DNA from: Septoria linicola
Taxonomy: Eukaryota > Ascomycota > Dothideomycetes > Mycosphaerellales > Mycosphaerellaceae
Assembly (NCBI GenBank): GCA_024114885.1
Contig: CP099418.1
Location: 3,472,001 to 3,536,000, forward strand
Reading direction: 5' to 3'
DNA length: 64,000 nt
Shown here: positions 10,775-22,146 of the stretch, one piece after another
Layout of the letters: each line of letters opens with the position of its first letter
Position numbering within the stretch: position 1 is the stretch's first letter
Program-made: the position numbers and the translations under genes
The notes under the pieces: generated by a model
What the model saw: only the letters and a program-made list of their open reading frames with translations
Told to the model about the DNA's origin: nothing
Databases searched by the model: none

Positions 10775-11126
10775 TGATCTAGACGTGAGGAAGAGGGGTA
10801 GGCCTACTGAGCGAGCAATTTCAGTGTGGTTTGTGGCATGCTGGCCCCATCACCAGCACTCTGAAGTACAGTTGCAGGCAAGCCCCAGGTGGTGGCTGAA
10901 CGTAACAGGAACAGGGGCAGGAGCAGAAGCATAGTACAGTCGTAGATATACAGTGATGGCCATGCCGCCTAAGCATGGAGCATCCACCGCATGGTAATTC
11001 TATGCAATGTCTATGAGGTATCAGTACAGATTTTCCAAAGCCCCCAACGCCGCGCTAATGTAACAATGCTGTTCTTATGCTCATAGCGTAGAAGATGACG
11101 CCCTGCGTCTGGCAGAATGTCCTTCA
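10775..11126. other. Convergent 3' intergenic, BUD27 / TFB3
   Basis: 352 bp between two stop codons. It is AG-rich near 10900 and AT-richer around 11000-11060, consistent with polyadenylation regions. No gene seen. Confidence 0.4.
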
Positions 11127-12152
11127 TCATGAAAACTCCTCTGCAATGAAACATCCCAATCCACTGAACGCCTCGCACAGAGCCCGCTCTGTGAAGACTG
11201 ACACCTCGTACCCACCAGGAGCGTGTCTACCATCATTTGCAGTACTCTGAAGCACGTCCCATACGTATTGATCTTGTAGGGAGTAGTACTTCTTCTCGCC
11301 AAATGTGTAGCCTCCGAAGGGGTCAATGGGCGCTTCCGGCTCAGCCTTGACCTTGGCTTTGAGACCTTTGATGATGGTATTGCTGTTGCTACCACCGCCG
11401 CCATGACCCGCTTTGGCCTCGGATACAGCTTGAAGCTGCTGCTGTCGTGCTGCTGCGTCTTGTCGGTTCAGTCGTTTCTTCAACGTGGCACCTTGAGCTT
11501 CTTTGGACACCGCATCGGGATCCTGACCATTTTCCAGTCGTCGTAACACGTCTCGCTTGTTCGCCTGAACCTCTCTTCGCTCATCGGCTTCCTCGCGTCT
11601 CGCGGCCTCTCGTCTTTGCTTCGCATTCTCCCGTTCCGTTTTCTGCAATATCGAGTAGGACATGCTTTCCTGCTGTGCCAACGATGCATTGTCAGCGATC
11701 TCTTGCTGATGGGCTTTCTCGTACTCGCGAAATCGACGCTCAGTCTCATCCTCGTCGATACGGTTGATGAGATTGAATGTGATGTCCTCTACGTCGTTCA
11801 AGTAGTCATTATATGCACGCAGATCTTCGAACTCATCCTCGCGACGATTAAAGACGGCGGCCACTTTGCGGCGGATGTCGACCTCTCGCTCGACCTGGAT
11901 GTCTTCGAAGGTCTGCTGGCGAAAGCGGTTCTTCCGCAGCGTCTCACGGCATTTGGGAATAGGACAGGGCTGTGGACCGTGGGAGAAGAGGCGATCTACG
12001 CAGCTCTCGCACATTTTGTGATAGCATGCGGGATTGACCAGGAAGCGCAGCTGCGCGTTGAGATAGCGGCTGCTCTTGCACACGGGGCAGATGTCGCCAT
12101 CGCCCGTCTCGCTGGCCAGCGATGGCTTGCTGCTGTACGCCAGCCGCGACAT
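11127..12152 (-). CDS. TFB3: TFIIH/CAK assembly subunit Tfb3 (MAT1)
   Basis: An intronless gene for 341 residues. An N-terminal C3HC4 RING finger covers about residues 20-70 (CPVCKSSRYLN ... NPACYHKMCESCVDRLF ... CPIPKC), followed by the conserved LRKNRFRQQTFEDIQVEREV segment and a long charged coiled-coil MAT1 region (IDEDETERRFREYEKAHQQE ... ERENAKQRREAARREEADE). The C-terminus IDPFGGYTF..YYSLQDQYVWD is the cyclin-H/Kin28-contacting end seen in fungal Tfb3. It tethers the Cdk-activating kinase module (Kin28-Ccl1) to core TFIIH in transcription initiation and DNA repair. ATG at 12152-12150 is preferred to an upstream GTG. Divergent to TIM17. Confidence 0.93.
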   Translation of the reverse strand: MSRLAYSSKPSLASETGDGDICPVCKSSRYLNAQLRFLVNPACYHKMCESCVDRLFSHGPQPCPIPKCRETLRKNRFRQQTFEDIQVEREVDIRRKVAAVFNRREDEFEDLRAYNDYLNDVEDITFNLINRIDEDETERRFREYEKAHQQEIADNASLAQQESMSYSILQKTERENAKQRREAARREEADERREVQANKRDVLRRLENGQDPDAVSKEAQGATLKKRLNRQDAAARQQQLQAVSEAKAGHGGGGSNSNTIIKGLKAKVKAEPEAPIDPFGGYTFGEKKYYSLQDQYVWDVLQSTANDGRHAPGGYEVSVFTERALCEAFSGLGCFIAEEFS

Positions 12153-12455
12153 GGTCACCTCGGTCGTCGGGTGGCGTGAGAGTGTGGAAGAAAAGGATGT
12201 CAGGTTGTGCTTAGAAGGAAGTAGTTAACTAGTGCTGCGGAAGCGCGCGAGTGTGGCGGCAGGGATCGGCGACGGTGATGTGCTTTCTTGTCGGAACTTC
12301 TCGTTGTTCAACTTTTGCACACTTCACCATCCACCTTGCACCTCTATCGTCGCCGACCGCTCCTTCTCCATCGACTATCGCTCGCGTCCGTAGCGTCCAG
12401 CCTTGAACGACAACAAAGTCATCTCCGGAATACAGCACATTACATTCGCGACACT
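12153..12455. promoter_or_regulatory. Divergent promoter, TFB3 / TIM17
   Basis: 303 bp between divergent starts. It contains the palindrome AGTTAACT at 12223-12230, inside AGTTAACTAGT, 71 bp upstream of the TFB3 ATG. The same 11-mer occurs in the SWF1/RAP1 promoter. Confidence 0.45.
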
Positions 12456-13084
12456 ATGGCGGAGAAAGGGCATGGCCTGGATCACTCGAGAGATCCATGT
12501 CCGTGGGTTGCACTTTCAGATTTTGGCGGCGCATTCTGTATGGGTGTATGTGTGGCGCGAGGTCAAATTACACAGAGCATCTGACTGATACAAAGGACAG
12601 GCTATAGGAGGAGCAGTGTGGCATGGTGTGAAGGGTTTCAGAAACAGTCCATATGGCGAGCGACGGATAGGAGGTACTGTATCCGATCACTCGTAAGAGA
12701 ACACATGCGTCAGTAGCATTTGCTGACAACTCTGCAGCTATCACCGCGATAAAAGCACGCGCTCCAGTATTGGGGGGTAACTTTGGCGTCTGGGGAGGCA
12801 TGTTCAGCACATTTGACTGCGCAGTAAAAGGCGTGCGAAAGAAGGAGGATCCCTGGAATGCCATCATTGCCGGATTCTTCACAGGTGGTGCACTTGCAGT
12901 CCGAGGAGGTCCTCGAGCGATACGAAACGGTGCCATTGGATGTGCGATATTACTGGCAGTCATCGAGGGTGTCGGTATTGGATTCCAACGAATGATGGCC
13001 GAGAACACGAAATTGGAGCTCCCGCCTCCACCTCCCAGCAGTACAGGTTCAGCAGGGAGTGAAGGGCGGTTAGCACCAGCTTGA
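12456..13084 (+). CDS. TIM17: Mitochondrial inner-membrane translocase subunit Tim17
   Basis: Three exons: 12456-12545, 12601-12673 and 12738-13084, giving 169 residues. Spliced sequence shows the Tim17 signature DHSRDPCPWVALSDFGGAF, then GGAVWHGVKGFRNSPYGER, ARAPVLGGNFGVWGGMFSTF, RKKEDPWNAIIAGFFTGG and a final membrane segment with VIEGVGIGFQRMM. Four predicted membrane spans fit the family. Tim17 is a core, essential component of the TIM23 presequence translocase that imports matrix and inner-membrane proteins. The C-terminal tail carries a run of prolines (LPPPPPS), an extension relative to yeast. Introns use GTATGT and GTACTG donors. Confidence 0.97.
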
Positions 13085-13683
13085 CTACCTCGCCTGGCCG
13101 TTTCTGCGCTCACGATGGCTGAGATGGGCTTGATTTGCGCTTGAGCATATGGTTCTGGAGAGCCACAATTGCCATCAACGGGGCCGAGTGGGAACGATGC
13201 GGAAGGCGTTGCAATGTTTAGATGGCATGATGGGAGCATTGCATTTATGGCTTGATGTTGTGTTTCCAGGCCGAGACTGTGCTTGACTAAACCACAAGTC
13301 TGGCGGGAGGGGACCATGTTCGATCTTCACTCTCAGCTATAGTATAGAGCGCGCGACTTTTTTCCTGTAGCCAGCGACGTCCATGGCAGGGGTCCACGGC
13401 ACGTCTGTGGCTTGTAACATTAAATGTACATATGCGACCCAAACGAGAACTCCAACGCTAATTCATGGGATATGCACAATATCATCCTCAATGTTGAAAC
13501 CTCAGCGCTTCTTGCTCTGTTGCACTGAGCTGATCCTTGCTTTCACTCGTGCACGCTTCAGCATCCCGCTTTAAGATATATCGCTTGCTCAGCATACTGA
13601 AACCCTGCCAGACACAATTTGGACTTCCTAATCATCTTTTGAAAGGCCAGCAGCACGGTATTGAGTGTGGGACACAAGACCGA
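13085..13683. other. Convergent 3' intergenic, TIM17 / ENP2
   Basis: About 600 bp between stops. Open frames here on the minus strand are antisense to TIM17 and lack domain similarity. No RNA gene or repeat recognised. Confidence 0.4.
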
Positions 13684-16018
13684 CTAAATTCTCCTGAAGA
13701 CATTGCCACTCGCACTTCGCCTTTCCTTCGCCCGGCTGACCGCTCTGCCATCGCTTTCGCCATCCCGCTGCTGTGGCCTCTTCTTCTGCTTCGAGGACGA
13801 AGGAGCGAATGTGATCTGCTTTTCGCCAAAAGGCTTGTCGTCATGTGCGGAAGAGCCTGACTGTCGCGACCGCGCAGGAAGGGAGGTGGCCAAATCACCA
13901 AAAGACTTGTCTCTTTGTGGCTTACGGACTTTTTGCGTTGAATTTGACACTCGCATCGGGGGACCATTCTGTCGCTGAGATTGTGGTCGCTTCCCAGAAC
14001 TCTTATAGGATGTAGATCCGATCCGTCCTTTGGAGTCTGAGTTTTCTGTTGGTTGTCTTTGACGCTGTCGTTGTCGCGCCGCCACTTCTTCTGCGTCTTC
14101 GTCTCCGCTTTCGTTGTCATCATCATCACTGCTACCGTGTCTGGCATCGTCGAGAGCTTCCTCTTCAACAGCCGTTAGACCGCGCGGCTTGGAGACCGCA
14201 CTTGGCACGGTCGAAGGGTTGTGCATCGCAAATTCGCGGCTGTGCTCATCAATTTCGAAGTCTTCGTTCTCGAACAGACTCTTGAAACGATCGTCCAACA
14301 AAGGTCTAGCAGCTGTCGACTCGGATGCCGCAGTCGGAGCTGGCTCGTCTCCTCCCTGTCGAAGCACGCGCTGTGCCTTGCGACGCTCATTTGCCTCCTC
14401 TCTGGCAGCCAATGTCTCTGCAAATTTTCGATTCACCTTGACGGCGACCTTCTTGGATCCTCTAATCCTACTCTCGCGCTCCTTGTCGATTTTCTCCTGG
14501 ATGCTCTTTTGCCGTTGCTGCTCCGCCAGATCCGGATTCGTCAACAGCCTAGCTTGTTCGTACAACTTCTGCGCAACGAAGTAGCCGTGCATATACGGTC
14601 TTAGGAGATTCGTCGTACCGACCAAATGGTCCAGGCTCAGTTCACGTAATTGTTTCATGTCAACAAATTTGTAATTGTCGTAGACTTCTCCCACTCCCGC
14701 TCCAGCGGATTTGAACGCATGGGGGTCTTCCGAATCTTCGGCCATTTCTTCGACCAAATTGTCCAAAAAGGCACACCACTTCGGGGCCGGTCCGAGTTGT
14801 GGTATGAAAAAGGCATGCTGCTGCCGCCCTTCGTTCGCAGTCAAAAGCATTCCACTAGAGGGGATCCATTCCACATGATTGAGGTCAACCGCTGGCTCGA
14901 TTCCTGTCCAGTAGTCCCCAGACGTTGCGTCCCACAGCTTGATGCCTTTCCTATCAGCGCTCAGGACTTTCGCAGACACCAACGGTGACTCGATGTATTG
15001 AAGGGTTCGGATCGAGTTATCGTATCCTTGCTGTTTCTCCAATAGGGGAAGGGGCGATCGCAGGTCGTATGTGCGCACAATGCCGTTGCTGTTACCGGTA
15101 GCAAGTGCAAGGCCGGAACGATGAAATGAAAGGGCCGTTATTTCCGGGCGCCCATCCAGATCATTGCTGGACAGTGCGGGCGAGCCAAGTACGCTGGCCC
15201 TATTTCTCGAACGTGCATCCCAGAATTCCACAGTGCCGAGAGATGTGCCAAAAGCCAGTAGTCCGTGACTTTGGTCCGCGATGGCTGCACAGTTTACTGC
15301 ACCCGTATTTACACCACCTTGCAGTGCTCCGCTTCCAAAGCTGTTCACATCGTCTCCTCCGACATCTACTTCATAGCCTTTCATGAATCGTCCCAGCTCC
15401 AAGTTGAGGCGAAAGACCTCACCATTTCCATTAGCATTGACGCCTACTGCAGGGACCAGCGCCTCGGCGTTCCATGAATTGTACTTTAAATCTCGGCCAT
15501 AGCGAGGAATACGTGTGGAATAGTGTAGGCCACCAGGATTGTGGAATTCGAGGAAGCGATCGGTTTGGAGGTGGAGCGATTTGGTATAGTCCTGTGATAA
15601 TAGCACAAACGTCTCGTTCACTGTGTTGGTATGTCGGGCGAAGGATAGCGAGAGATGTGGTAGATAGTGGGCGTGGATCTGTGGTTTGTAGGTGCCTTCA
15701 CACTGTCAGCCATGGACAGTACAACATCAGCGGCACGGAACCAGAGTGAGCAGTAATTGCTGTCCGTCGCAGAACAGACGGGAGCATCGAACATAACTTA
15801 CCAGTGCTCATGACCCATTCGCCATCATCGCTGACGCGCACGCACTGGCTGGCCTCGTCAAACTCGAAGTCCTGCAGCAGCTCCACCCGGTGAGCATATT
15901 CGGCATCAGCTTTCAAACTTCTCTTTCGCTTGCGGGCGAGCCATTCGGGCAGCGGCCGGGCGGTGGAGGCACCGGCGATGGTGTACACGGGCACCGCACC
16001 GCTGTTGGTGAGCTTCAT
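13684..16018 (-). CDS. ENP2: SSU processome WD-repeat protein Enp2 (NOL10)
   Basis: Exon 1 (16018-15802) and exon 2 (15695-13684), separated by a 106 bp intron (GTAAGT..GAAG), encode 742 residues. The N-terminus MKLTNSGAVPVYTIAGASTARPLP... is the Enp2 start, followed by a WD40/beta-propeller region (GTSLGTVEFWDARSRN, TGNSNGIVRTYDLRSP, ADRKGIKLWDATSGDYW). A NUC153 block lies at DDRFKSLFENEDFEIDE. The C-terminal ~170 residues are basic, serine-rich and presumably disordered (RQRQRQRQPTEN). Enp2/NOL10 is a nucleolar component of the small-subunit processome needed for 18S rRNA processing at A0, A1 and A2. Divergent to MED13; convergent with TIM17. Confidence 0.95.
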
Positions 16019-16484
16019 ACTGCACGGAACATGAGAGTAGTCGACGAGGTGTGGTTGCAGCGAGTGCTGATCATCAAGAAAAGAAAAGGTCCAATAGAGT
16101 TTGCGAGGCGGATGAGCTTAATTGATCGCGTCGGCGGGCGCTAGCGTGCGATCGCCACGCGATGCGGGCCAGCCAGTCAGCCGTGTGCCGTTGGTCTCCA
16201 CCGCGCAAGGGAAGGCGAAGGCGAGGCAAGGCATAGTTCAAGCAGCATAGCGGAAGCGTCGCAGCCTCGTCTTGTGCTGCTCACTGTTGCTCTGTTGTGC
16301 TGTCTTGTCCTCCAACACTGCCTACACCTCTCGCCAGTATTGCGTTCTATCGTATGAACTGCCACGATATCTCTCTCACCACCATCACCTCGTCTTCCAC
16401 CACCGCGCAGTCCGCCATCCCGACTACATGGCCGCCCATGCGCCGCATCTCCCAGGCGCGTCGCGGACGTAATCACTCGTTAGC
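16019..16484. promoter_or_regulatory. Divergent promoter, ENP2 / MED13
   Basis: 466 bp between divergent starts. Pyrimidine-rich tracts (CTCACCACCATCACC near 16375-16390) lie just upstream of the MED13 ATG. No other feature recognised. Confidence 0.4.
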
Positions 16485-19400
16485 ATGGACTTCCTGAAAG
16501 CATGCACCACCAATATTCACGTCGTCGAAAATGTCGGGCAAGTCAGCTACACGCTGTATCAGCCTCGCGACCATGGCTCCGCGATGGCTGCCCTGTGGTC
16601 GCAACTACAGAATATCATGGCCAGCTTGAGAGCGGAGAGCGTTCTATGTGCTGCCCTGGGACTGCACCTGTACGTCTTCGCACATACTGTTGATCCTGCC
16701 AGTGCACTGCACGAGGACTTTGATGTGGCCGAGCATGGAACGATAGGCAGTCCTGCTAGTCTGGATCTCAGCACCACAACGTCCTTGCGGCACATTTTCC
16801 AGACCGCCATTGAGCTGTCTCTCGCGGCCACCCTGGCCGAAGATCCGGCCATCGTCCATGTTGCGCCCTGGACATGGTTGTATAAGGCCGGCGGTAGTAT
16901 GGACCTGGACCATCTCGACAACATAGTCATTACGCTGCGCATCAGGACAACAGCTGCGGACGGCTGGTACCTCATCTCTGATGTCAAGCCCGCCTCTTTC
17001 GAGTCTTTGGACACGAACCACGAGCACAATGACGCTGCCATCGTGCTGGCACCCTTTGGCCTATCTGCTCGATTGTCGTCTACCTGGTCCGAGAAAAGCC
17101 TGGTCTCGTCTGAGAGCTGGAAAGTCAAAGTAGCACATACCTTGCAAGCTCAGGCGATTCGATTGCCTGACGATGTCATGTGGGTGGCTGTCGAGCTTCT
17201 GAATGCCGACAGCGAGGCTTGCGTTTGGCCCGCCAATCTGTGCTTCACTTCCTCCAGCTGCGACGGCCTAAACGTCAACACGTTCGGAGCAGACAGTGAC
17301 TGGCGGCGCTGGTTTATCAGTACTGAGGAGGGCGCAATCTTTCGCAATCCTCTGGCTATGACAGAAGAATGGTTCAAAGCTGCGGCTGAAAAGGAACGTG
17401 CAATTGCACAGACCGACGCAGCTGCACCTGGAGATGTCAACATGATTGACGCAGCCCAGGCTGCTCGATCGCTCAATGTGCCAACTCGGGATTCCGAACT
17501 CTTGGCATCTCCAACGGTCGTGCAAAGACAAGTAGACCAGTCATCTGCCATGGCCGGCATATATCCAACGCCTCCAGACGGTTTCGTGGGAGGCCAGTCC
17601 GGCGCTCAGCAGGGTGCGGCAACGCCCTCAGTATCACAACCAGCCCTCTCAAATGCCATCACGAGCACTTCGCCGGTTCACGACATGTCCACTCATACTC
17701 CTGCTGGCCTGACGCACGACGACTCCGAGGATCTTGGCGTTGCACACGAAGACCTCTTCGGAGACGTCGGCGAGATTGGCTTCGGCGATGCCGAGGTAGA
17801 CGACGTCGATTTCAGCTTCTTCGACGAGCCTGACGATGTGTTTGGCGATCCACCACAAGCAGACGGTAGCGCAGCCCCGGACGCCGCTCACGATCCCACC
17901 CGCGCAACGGACGAGGCACAGCCCACGAGCTCGAATACCCAGACGAAGCAAGTTGTGGGCCCCGAAATACCTCCTGTGGCTGCATCGCCACAGACCAATG
18001 CCATGGACACAGCTGATACGGGACATCAGGACACTAGTCTTGAAGGTCACGACAGTGATGACGGTGCCTCCCCTGTGCTCGAATGTTCGACGTTGCAACA
18101 GAGACGACCATTGAGCCCTTTCGGCATTCGCGAGCGCCTTCTCCCGCCACCGATCCCTGCCAGTCATTCTCAAAGCCAATTTGACAGCAGTGATAGGCAC
18201 GCAAACCGTAGGAATAGCAGCTTCACGCCGATCACATTTCGGGACTCGTTCAAGGAGACATCCAGATACAGCGCCGCCGTTGGTCAACAGCACCAGCCAC
18301 GACTACAGGACTCTCGTGAATACATCAACCCCACAGTTCCCTTGGCGTCAGAACGGATTGAAGAGGAATCTGACACGAGTGACAGCAGCGATAGTGAGGA
18401 AGAGCCGTATGAGCCGTCTTTGAACGGAGTGGATGAGAAGAGTCTTCCCCCGCCACTGCCCTGGGAAACCAGAAAACGAAAGCGCCCTGTTGGAGAACTG
18501 CGCGCTGATGCGCCATTTGAGCCCCATCTACCGCCTTGGTCATTGGAGGAAAACGCAGAGGATCTATCCAATCCAATGATCGACGATCAGCTGGTCGAAA
18601 CTTTGCAACAGTACACGTCAAATGACATTGATGTGAGTGGCCCGGACTGGCTGTATGCACCAAGGCCGGAGCTTGACAAGCTGGCCCTCGATATAGCTGT
18701 ACAGGCAGGATTTGCGGAAACAGCTTTCATGCCCCTTCCATCGATCGGCCTGATACATGAGCTGAGCAGAGCAGACATAGTCTGCGTGGCACAGCTCATC
18801 GGCGAGCAATCTGCAACAACTGCTTCACCGAGCTTCATGACCGCATATTGCTACGAAGACATCTCTATCAGGGATACCATTGCAAGATACGTACGCGGTC
18901 GCTTATCGACAGCACTTCAGGAGACCCTACCGGACAGTGCTGGATGTGATCTGGCCGACATTGCTCTGTCAAAAGACTCTCATCTGCGTCAGGGTGCGAA
19001 TCCCGCCAAGATTGGTCATCCGCGCCCCCCACAACGACTTGACAGTATGCAGACAGGTCCAGACCTTTTCTTGCTACCACCGCCTCATCTGAAATTGCAC
19101 CGAGGGCCAGAATCGTGGGAACTGTTGCCTTCCTGTATACCATTTTGGGAACCGCTCGGCTTAGGTCCAGCAGCTGGCCCAAAGAACGTTCGTGCCTTTT
19201 GTGTCTTCCCATTCAACGAGGATCTTCAGCGACTGGTGGACCAATTCCTCAGGGACATGGGCACTGCCTATGAGAATTGTAAGCTTGGCACACATGTGCA
19301 CATGCGCAACGTCAGCGAGCTGGAGCAGGACAATTTTGAAGATGGCATGGCGCCGGTTGAGCTTGGTGAAGATGCCTCTCTGGAAGCTGCCTTGAAAGCA

Positions 19401-20810
19401 TATGCCTCGACCTGCTCGGACCTAGGCAAAGCTCTTGCAACCATCTCTCACCATGAGTCTGGCGATCGCGCTGTTGTTGTTTATATTCTCAACCCGTTTG
19501 TGGGCCGCTCAGCTCGTCAGCACATGTGCGCGTGCTTCTGGATACTATTTCAGGCATACCGAGACAACATGTCTACGAAACCACGGGACCACGATAGCAG
19601 TGATGTTGTGCTTCAGCTTTTGCCCATCAATCTGGTTGCATCTTGTGATGCTTTTGTGCCGCTCGACTCGGCAAAGATGTCAGCATTGGCCCGTGAAGTG
19701 TATGATCGCTGTCCCCCAACGTCTGCATTACAGCTGTCTGATGTCTCCGCACCCCTCCCGATACTCGCAGCACCCACTGTAGAACTGGCCAGCACAGCAC
19801 CTAAACGCTTGGGATTTCAGCTTGCTTCAGAAGCGCCTTCAGATCTGCTATTTGAGGGATCGATTCTCCATCTGGCGTATGCGTATAGTCCTGATCGCAA
19901 GTGGCTCACTGCCTCCTGGATTGACAGCACGGGCAAACATCAGTCGAGCTCGGCCTTTGGACTAGTGGGAAGGACATTCGCAGAGGTTGCGAACGATGTT
20001 TGGGAGCACACCCGGACAATACTATCGGCACGTCAAGTACTCTGGCGTGTCTTTATTGTTGCTCAAGATGTCATGGTCGATGCTTCTGTCCTGCAGTGCT
20101 GGCGCGTGCTCGCGGCCAAGCCTCGACCTCAGCCTGTCTGTGTGACCCTTCTGTCTGTACAAGACAGCTCATTATTGCAGTTACTGACGCCACACGTGGT
20201 ATCTGAGCAGCTGAACTCAGGCGCTGCGGAGAATGGTGTCCTCACGCCTGCTTCCACGCCCCAAGGCGGTGTATTCACTTCATCGCCTGATGTCAGTGGC
20301 CACGCTGGAAATGCTCCTTTGACACCTGCTGCCAGCGAAAGTGCCTCCTCTCTTCCTACCGACAGTGCAATGGACGTAGAGTCACAATTGATGGATATGA
20401 CGGACGAGACGTGGGGTGTAATGTTGACGCCCAAGCTGAGTAGCACCGAGACTGCGGGAAACATGGCTCACGGAGTGCTGTTCAAGCGAGGTAGGGCAGC
20501 ATATAGCGAAACAGAGCAAGGCGAGACCATGGAGAAACTGCCTTCGTTAGGTGTCAGCCTGCACTGGACGATACAGGTCAAAACTCAGGGCACAGTCGAC
20601 GAAGGGAGTACTAAGCAAGCCGAGTTGACGCTGCGAGAAGTGCTGAGGATGTATCGTGGATTAGCCCAACTGACCAAGGCCAGAGGTCTGCACAGCAAAG
20701 TGGGCGGCTTCGCGCCACTCCACATAGTCCTCGCCGTGGCTGGTGCAGCAGGTTTAGAAGGCCTCGCACTTGATGACGAAGAAAATGCAATGCTAGACGC
20801 ATCACAATAG
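16485..20810 (+). CDS. MED13: Mediator kinase-module subunit Med13
   Basis: A single 4.3 kb open frame of 1441 residues. The N-terminal Med13 domain starts MDFLKACTTNIHVVENVGQVSY and includes a conserved E-E-G-x-I-F/NPLAMTEEWF segment around residue 285. An acidic segment with GFGDAEVDDVDFSFFDEPDD near residue 440 is the hallmark of fungal Med13. The middle is low-complexity (residues 320-640); from about 700 to the end the MID/PIWI-like and C-terminal Med13 region is intact, including DVMVDASVLQCWRVLA and a final HIVLAVAGAAGLEGLAL block. Med13 (Ssn2/Srb9) links the Cdk8-CycC-Med12 module to core Mediator, mostly for repression. No introns are evident. Ends 58 bp from the SWF1 stop. Confidence 0.92.
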   Translation: MDFLKACTTNIHVVENVGQVSYTLYQPRDHGSAMAALWSQLQNIMASLRAESVLCAALGLHLYVFAHTVDPASALHEDFDVAEHGTIGSPASLDLSTTTSLRHIFQTAIELSLAATLAEDPAIVHVAPWTWLYKAGGSMDLDHLDNIVITLRIRTTAADGWYLISDVKPASFESLDTNHEHNDAAIVLAPFGLSARLSSTWSEKSLVSSESWKVKVAHTLQAQAIRLPDDVMWVAVELLNADSEACVWPANLCFTSSSCDGLNVNTFGADSDWRRWFISTEEGAIFRNPLAMTEEWFKAAAEKERAIAQTDAAAPGDVNMIDAAQAARSLNVPTRDSELLASPTVVQRQVDQSSAMAGIYPTPPDGFVGGQSGAQQGAATPSVSQPALSNAITSTSPVHDMSTHTPAGLTHDDSEDLGVAHEDLFGDVGEIGFGDAEVDDVDFSFFDEPDDVFGDPPQADGSAAPDAAHDPTRATDEAQPTSSNTQTKQVVGPEIPPVAASPQTNAMDTADTGHQDTSLEGHDSDDGASPVLECSTLQQRRPLSPFGIRERLLPPPIPASHSQSQFDSSDRHANRRNSSFTPITFRDSFKETSRYSAAVGQQHQPRLQDSREYINPTVPLASERIEEESDTSDSSDSEEEPYEPSLNGVDEKSLPPPLPWETRKRKRPVGELRADAPFEPHLPPWSLEENAEDLSNPMIDDQLVETLQQYTSNDIDVSGPDWLYAPRPELDKLALDIAVQAGFAETAFMPLPSIGLIHELSRADIVCVAQLIGEQSATTASPSFMTAYCYEDISIRDTIARYVRGRLSTALQETLPDSAGCDLADIALSKDSHLRQGANPAKIGHPRPPQRLDSMQTGPDLFLLPPPHLKLHRGPESWELLPSCIPFWEPLGLGPAAGPKNVRAFCVFPFNEDLQRLVDQFLRDMGTAYENCKLGTHVHMRNVSELEQDNFEDGMAPVELGEDASLEAALKAYASTCSDLGKALATISHHESGDRAVVVYILNPFVGRSARQHMCACFWILFQAYRDNMSTKPRDHDSSDVVLQLLPINLVASCDAFVPLDSAKMSALAREVYDRCPPTSALQLSDVSAPLPILAAPTVELASTAPKRLGFQLASEAPSDLLFEGSILHLAYAYSPDRKWLTASWIDSTGKHQSSSAFGLVGRTFAEVANDVWEHTRTILSARQVLWRVFIVAQDVMVDASVLQCWRVLAAKPRPQPVCVTLLSVQDSSLLQLLTPHVVSEQLNSGAAENGVLTPASTPQGGVFTSSPDVSGHAGNAPLTPAASESASSLPTDSAMDVESQLMDMTDETWGVMLTPKLSSTETAGNMAHGVLFKRGRAAYSETEQGETMEKLPSLGVSLHWTIQVKTQGTVDEGSTKQAELTLREVLRMYRGLAQLTKARGLHSKVGGFAPLHIVLAVAGAAGLEGLALDDEENAMLDASQ

Positions 20811-20868
20811 ACGTATATCGATAAGTTGATGCTTCTGTATATACGCATCGCAATGCGCGGTTCCGCGT

Positions 20869-22146
20869 TTAGTGGCCTCGCAATACCTCTAAGAAATTTC
20901 TCACGCCTCCCAGGTCATAAATGTTGTCGACATCGCTCAGACTCCAAACGCGAGTCCACAAAGCCTCCTGTCCTCGTGGCGGCTTGCCATCATTGGTCCT
21001 GACCAGGACCTCTTCGCTGCCTGCGAATTGTTGAGAGGCACTACCTCCGTCGTCGCGATATGCATCCAAGGCAGGATTGTGAGCAGAATTGGCAAGACCT
21101 TGCACATTGTTCTTTGCTCGATTATGGGCCGCCAGATCCTGCTTGCGAGCTCTGAACACATAGCCATCCGACATGTCTTCTCTATAGTCTGCCCACTTTT
21201 GTGACTCGTTTGTGGTCATGCCAGCCCATATGAGGTAAAGATGATATGCGAGCAGGCCGAGAGGGAGGGCTGTTGTGGACACAGCGAGTAGACCGACGCC
21301 CGCTACAGATAGGCCGCCATAGTTAATAGCAACCACAATGGCATCACCGATAGTTTCCAGCCTGGCCCAGCTGAATATTGGCGTAGTGTGATTGATGGTC
21401 AAGTATGGTTGTAGGATGTACCAGCTGAGGTAACTGCCATATATTTGCACCATGCCGATGGACAGTAGGAGAGCCAGAAAGTAATGGTAGTTGCCGCGGC
21501 CAAGGCAGTTGTTGACCCACGGGCAGTGGTGGTCACACTTCGCCACGCAATAACCACAGAAGCCGCAGTGCTTAGATCTCGCCGGCTTTTCGAGATTGCA
21601 GGTCTTGCACACAGTGTTGGGATGGAAGAGGATATAATCGTAGGTATAGTCCGTCATTCGTCGTCCATGGTTTGCGGGAGTAATGTAGTGCGCTTTGCAT
21701 GTGACTGTGAGGTAAGTGAAGATGTAAGGCAGCGCAACCAGTACAGGTATGGGAGCCAGCTGCCGCGAGGGAAGACGATGTACTGTGTTCCACAGGAACA
21801 GAAATGTTGCGCCCGTCAGTAACGCAAGGAAGATGATCTAGCCTACCTTTAGCGCTGTGAGATGAAGAAAGTTAAGAAATATCTGGTAGTCTGAGATGCG
21901 TACCAAAACCACGGGGTTTTGCTCGTAGAACAAGTAGGTGCCGAGTCTCCTGCTTTTACGCGTCACCTGTCCACCCGTGGCCGCTGAGTCGACCTTCTTG
22001 AGCACATTGGGCGCGTGTATGCAGAGTACGCGCTGCAGCCAACCGATGGGTGTTTTTCGCAATGCAGGCAGCTGGCCGAACAGGGCGACAAAGGTCAGGA
22101 AGGAGAGGACCAGAACAGCGATTATGATATTACGCAGCAGGCTCAT
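20869..22146 (-). CDS. SWF1: Palmitoyltransferase Swf1 (DHHC family)
   Basis: Starts MSLLRNIIIAVLVLSFLTF (ATG ending 22146) and has one intron of about 69 bp (GTACGC..GGCTAG, near 21901-21833) that joins YEQNPVVL to IIFLALLTGATFLFLW. Four membrane spans flank a cysteine-rich domain with CKTCNLEKPARSKHCGFCGY and the catalytic DHHC in CDHHCPWVNNCLGRGNYHYF. Swf1 acylates SNAREs and other membrane proteins near their transmembrane segments at the ER and influences actin patches. The C-terminal cytosolic tail (about 100 residues) is longer than in yeast and holds a TTNES motif similar to the TTxE sequence after the last span. Divergent to RAP1. Confidence 0.92.

Noticed and set aside
12568..13317. 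249-codon minus-strand frame
   Set aside because: Antisense shadow of TIM17, whose spliced sequence has unmistakable family motifs.
13632..14168. 178-codon minus-strand frame
   Set aside because: Shadow of the ENP2 C-terminal low-complexity region; same strand, different frame.
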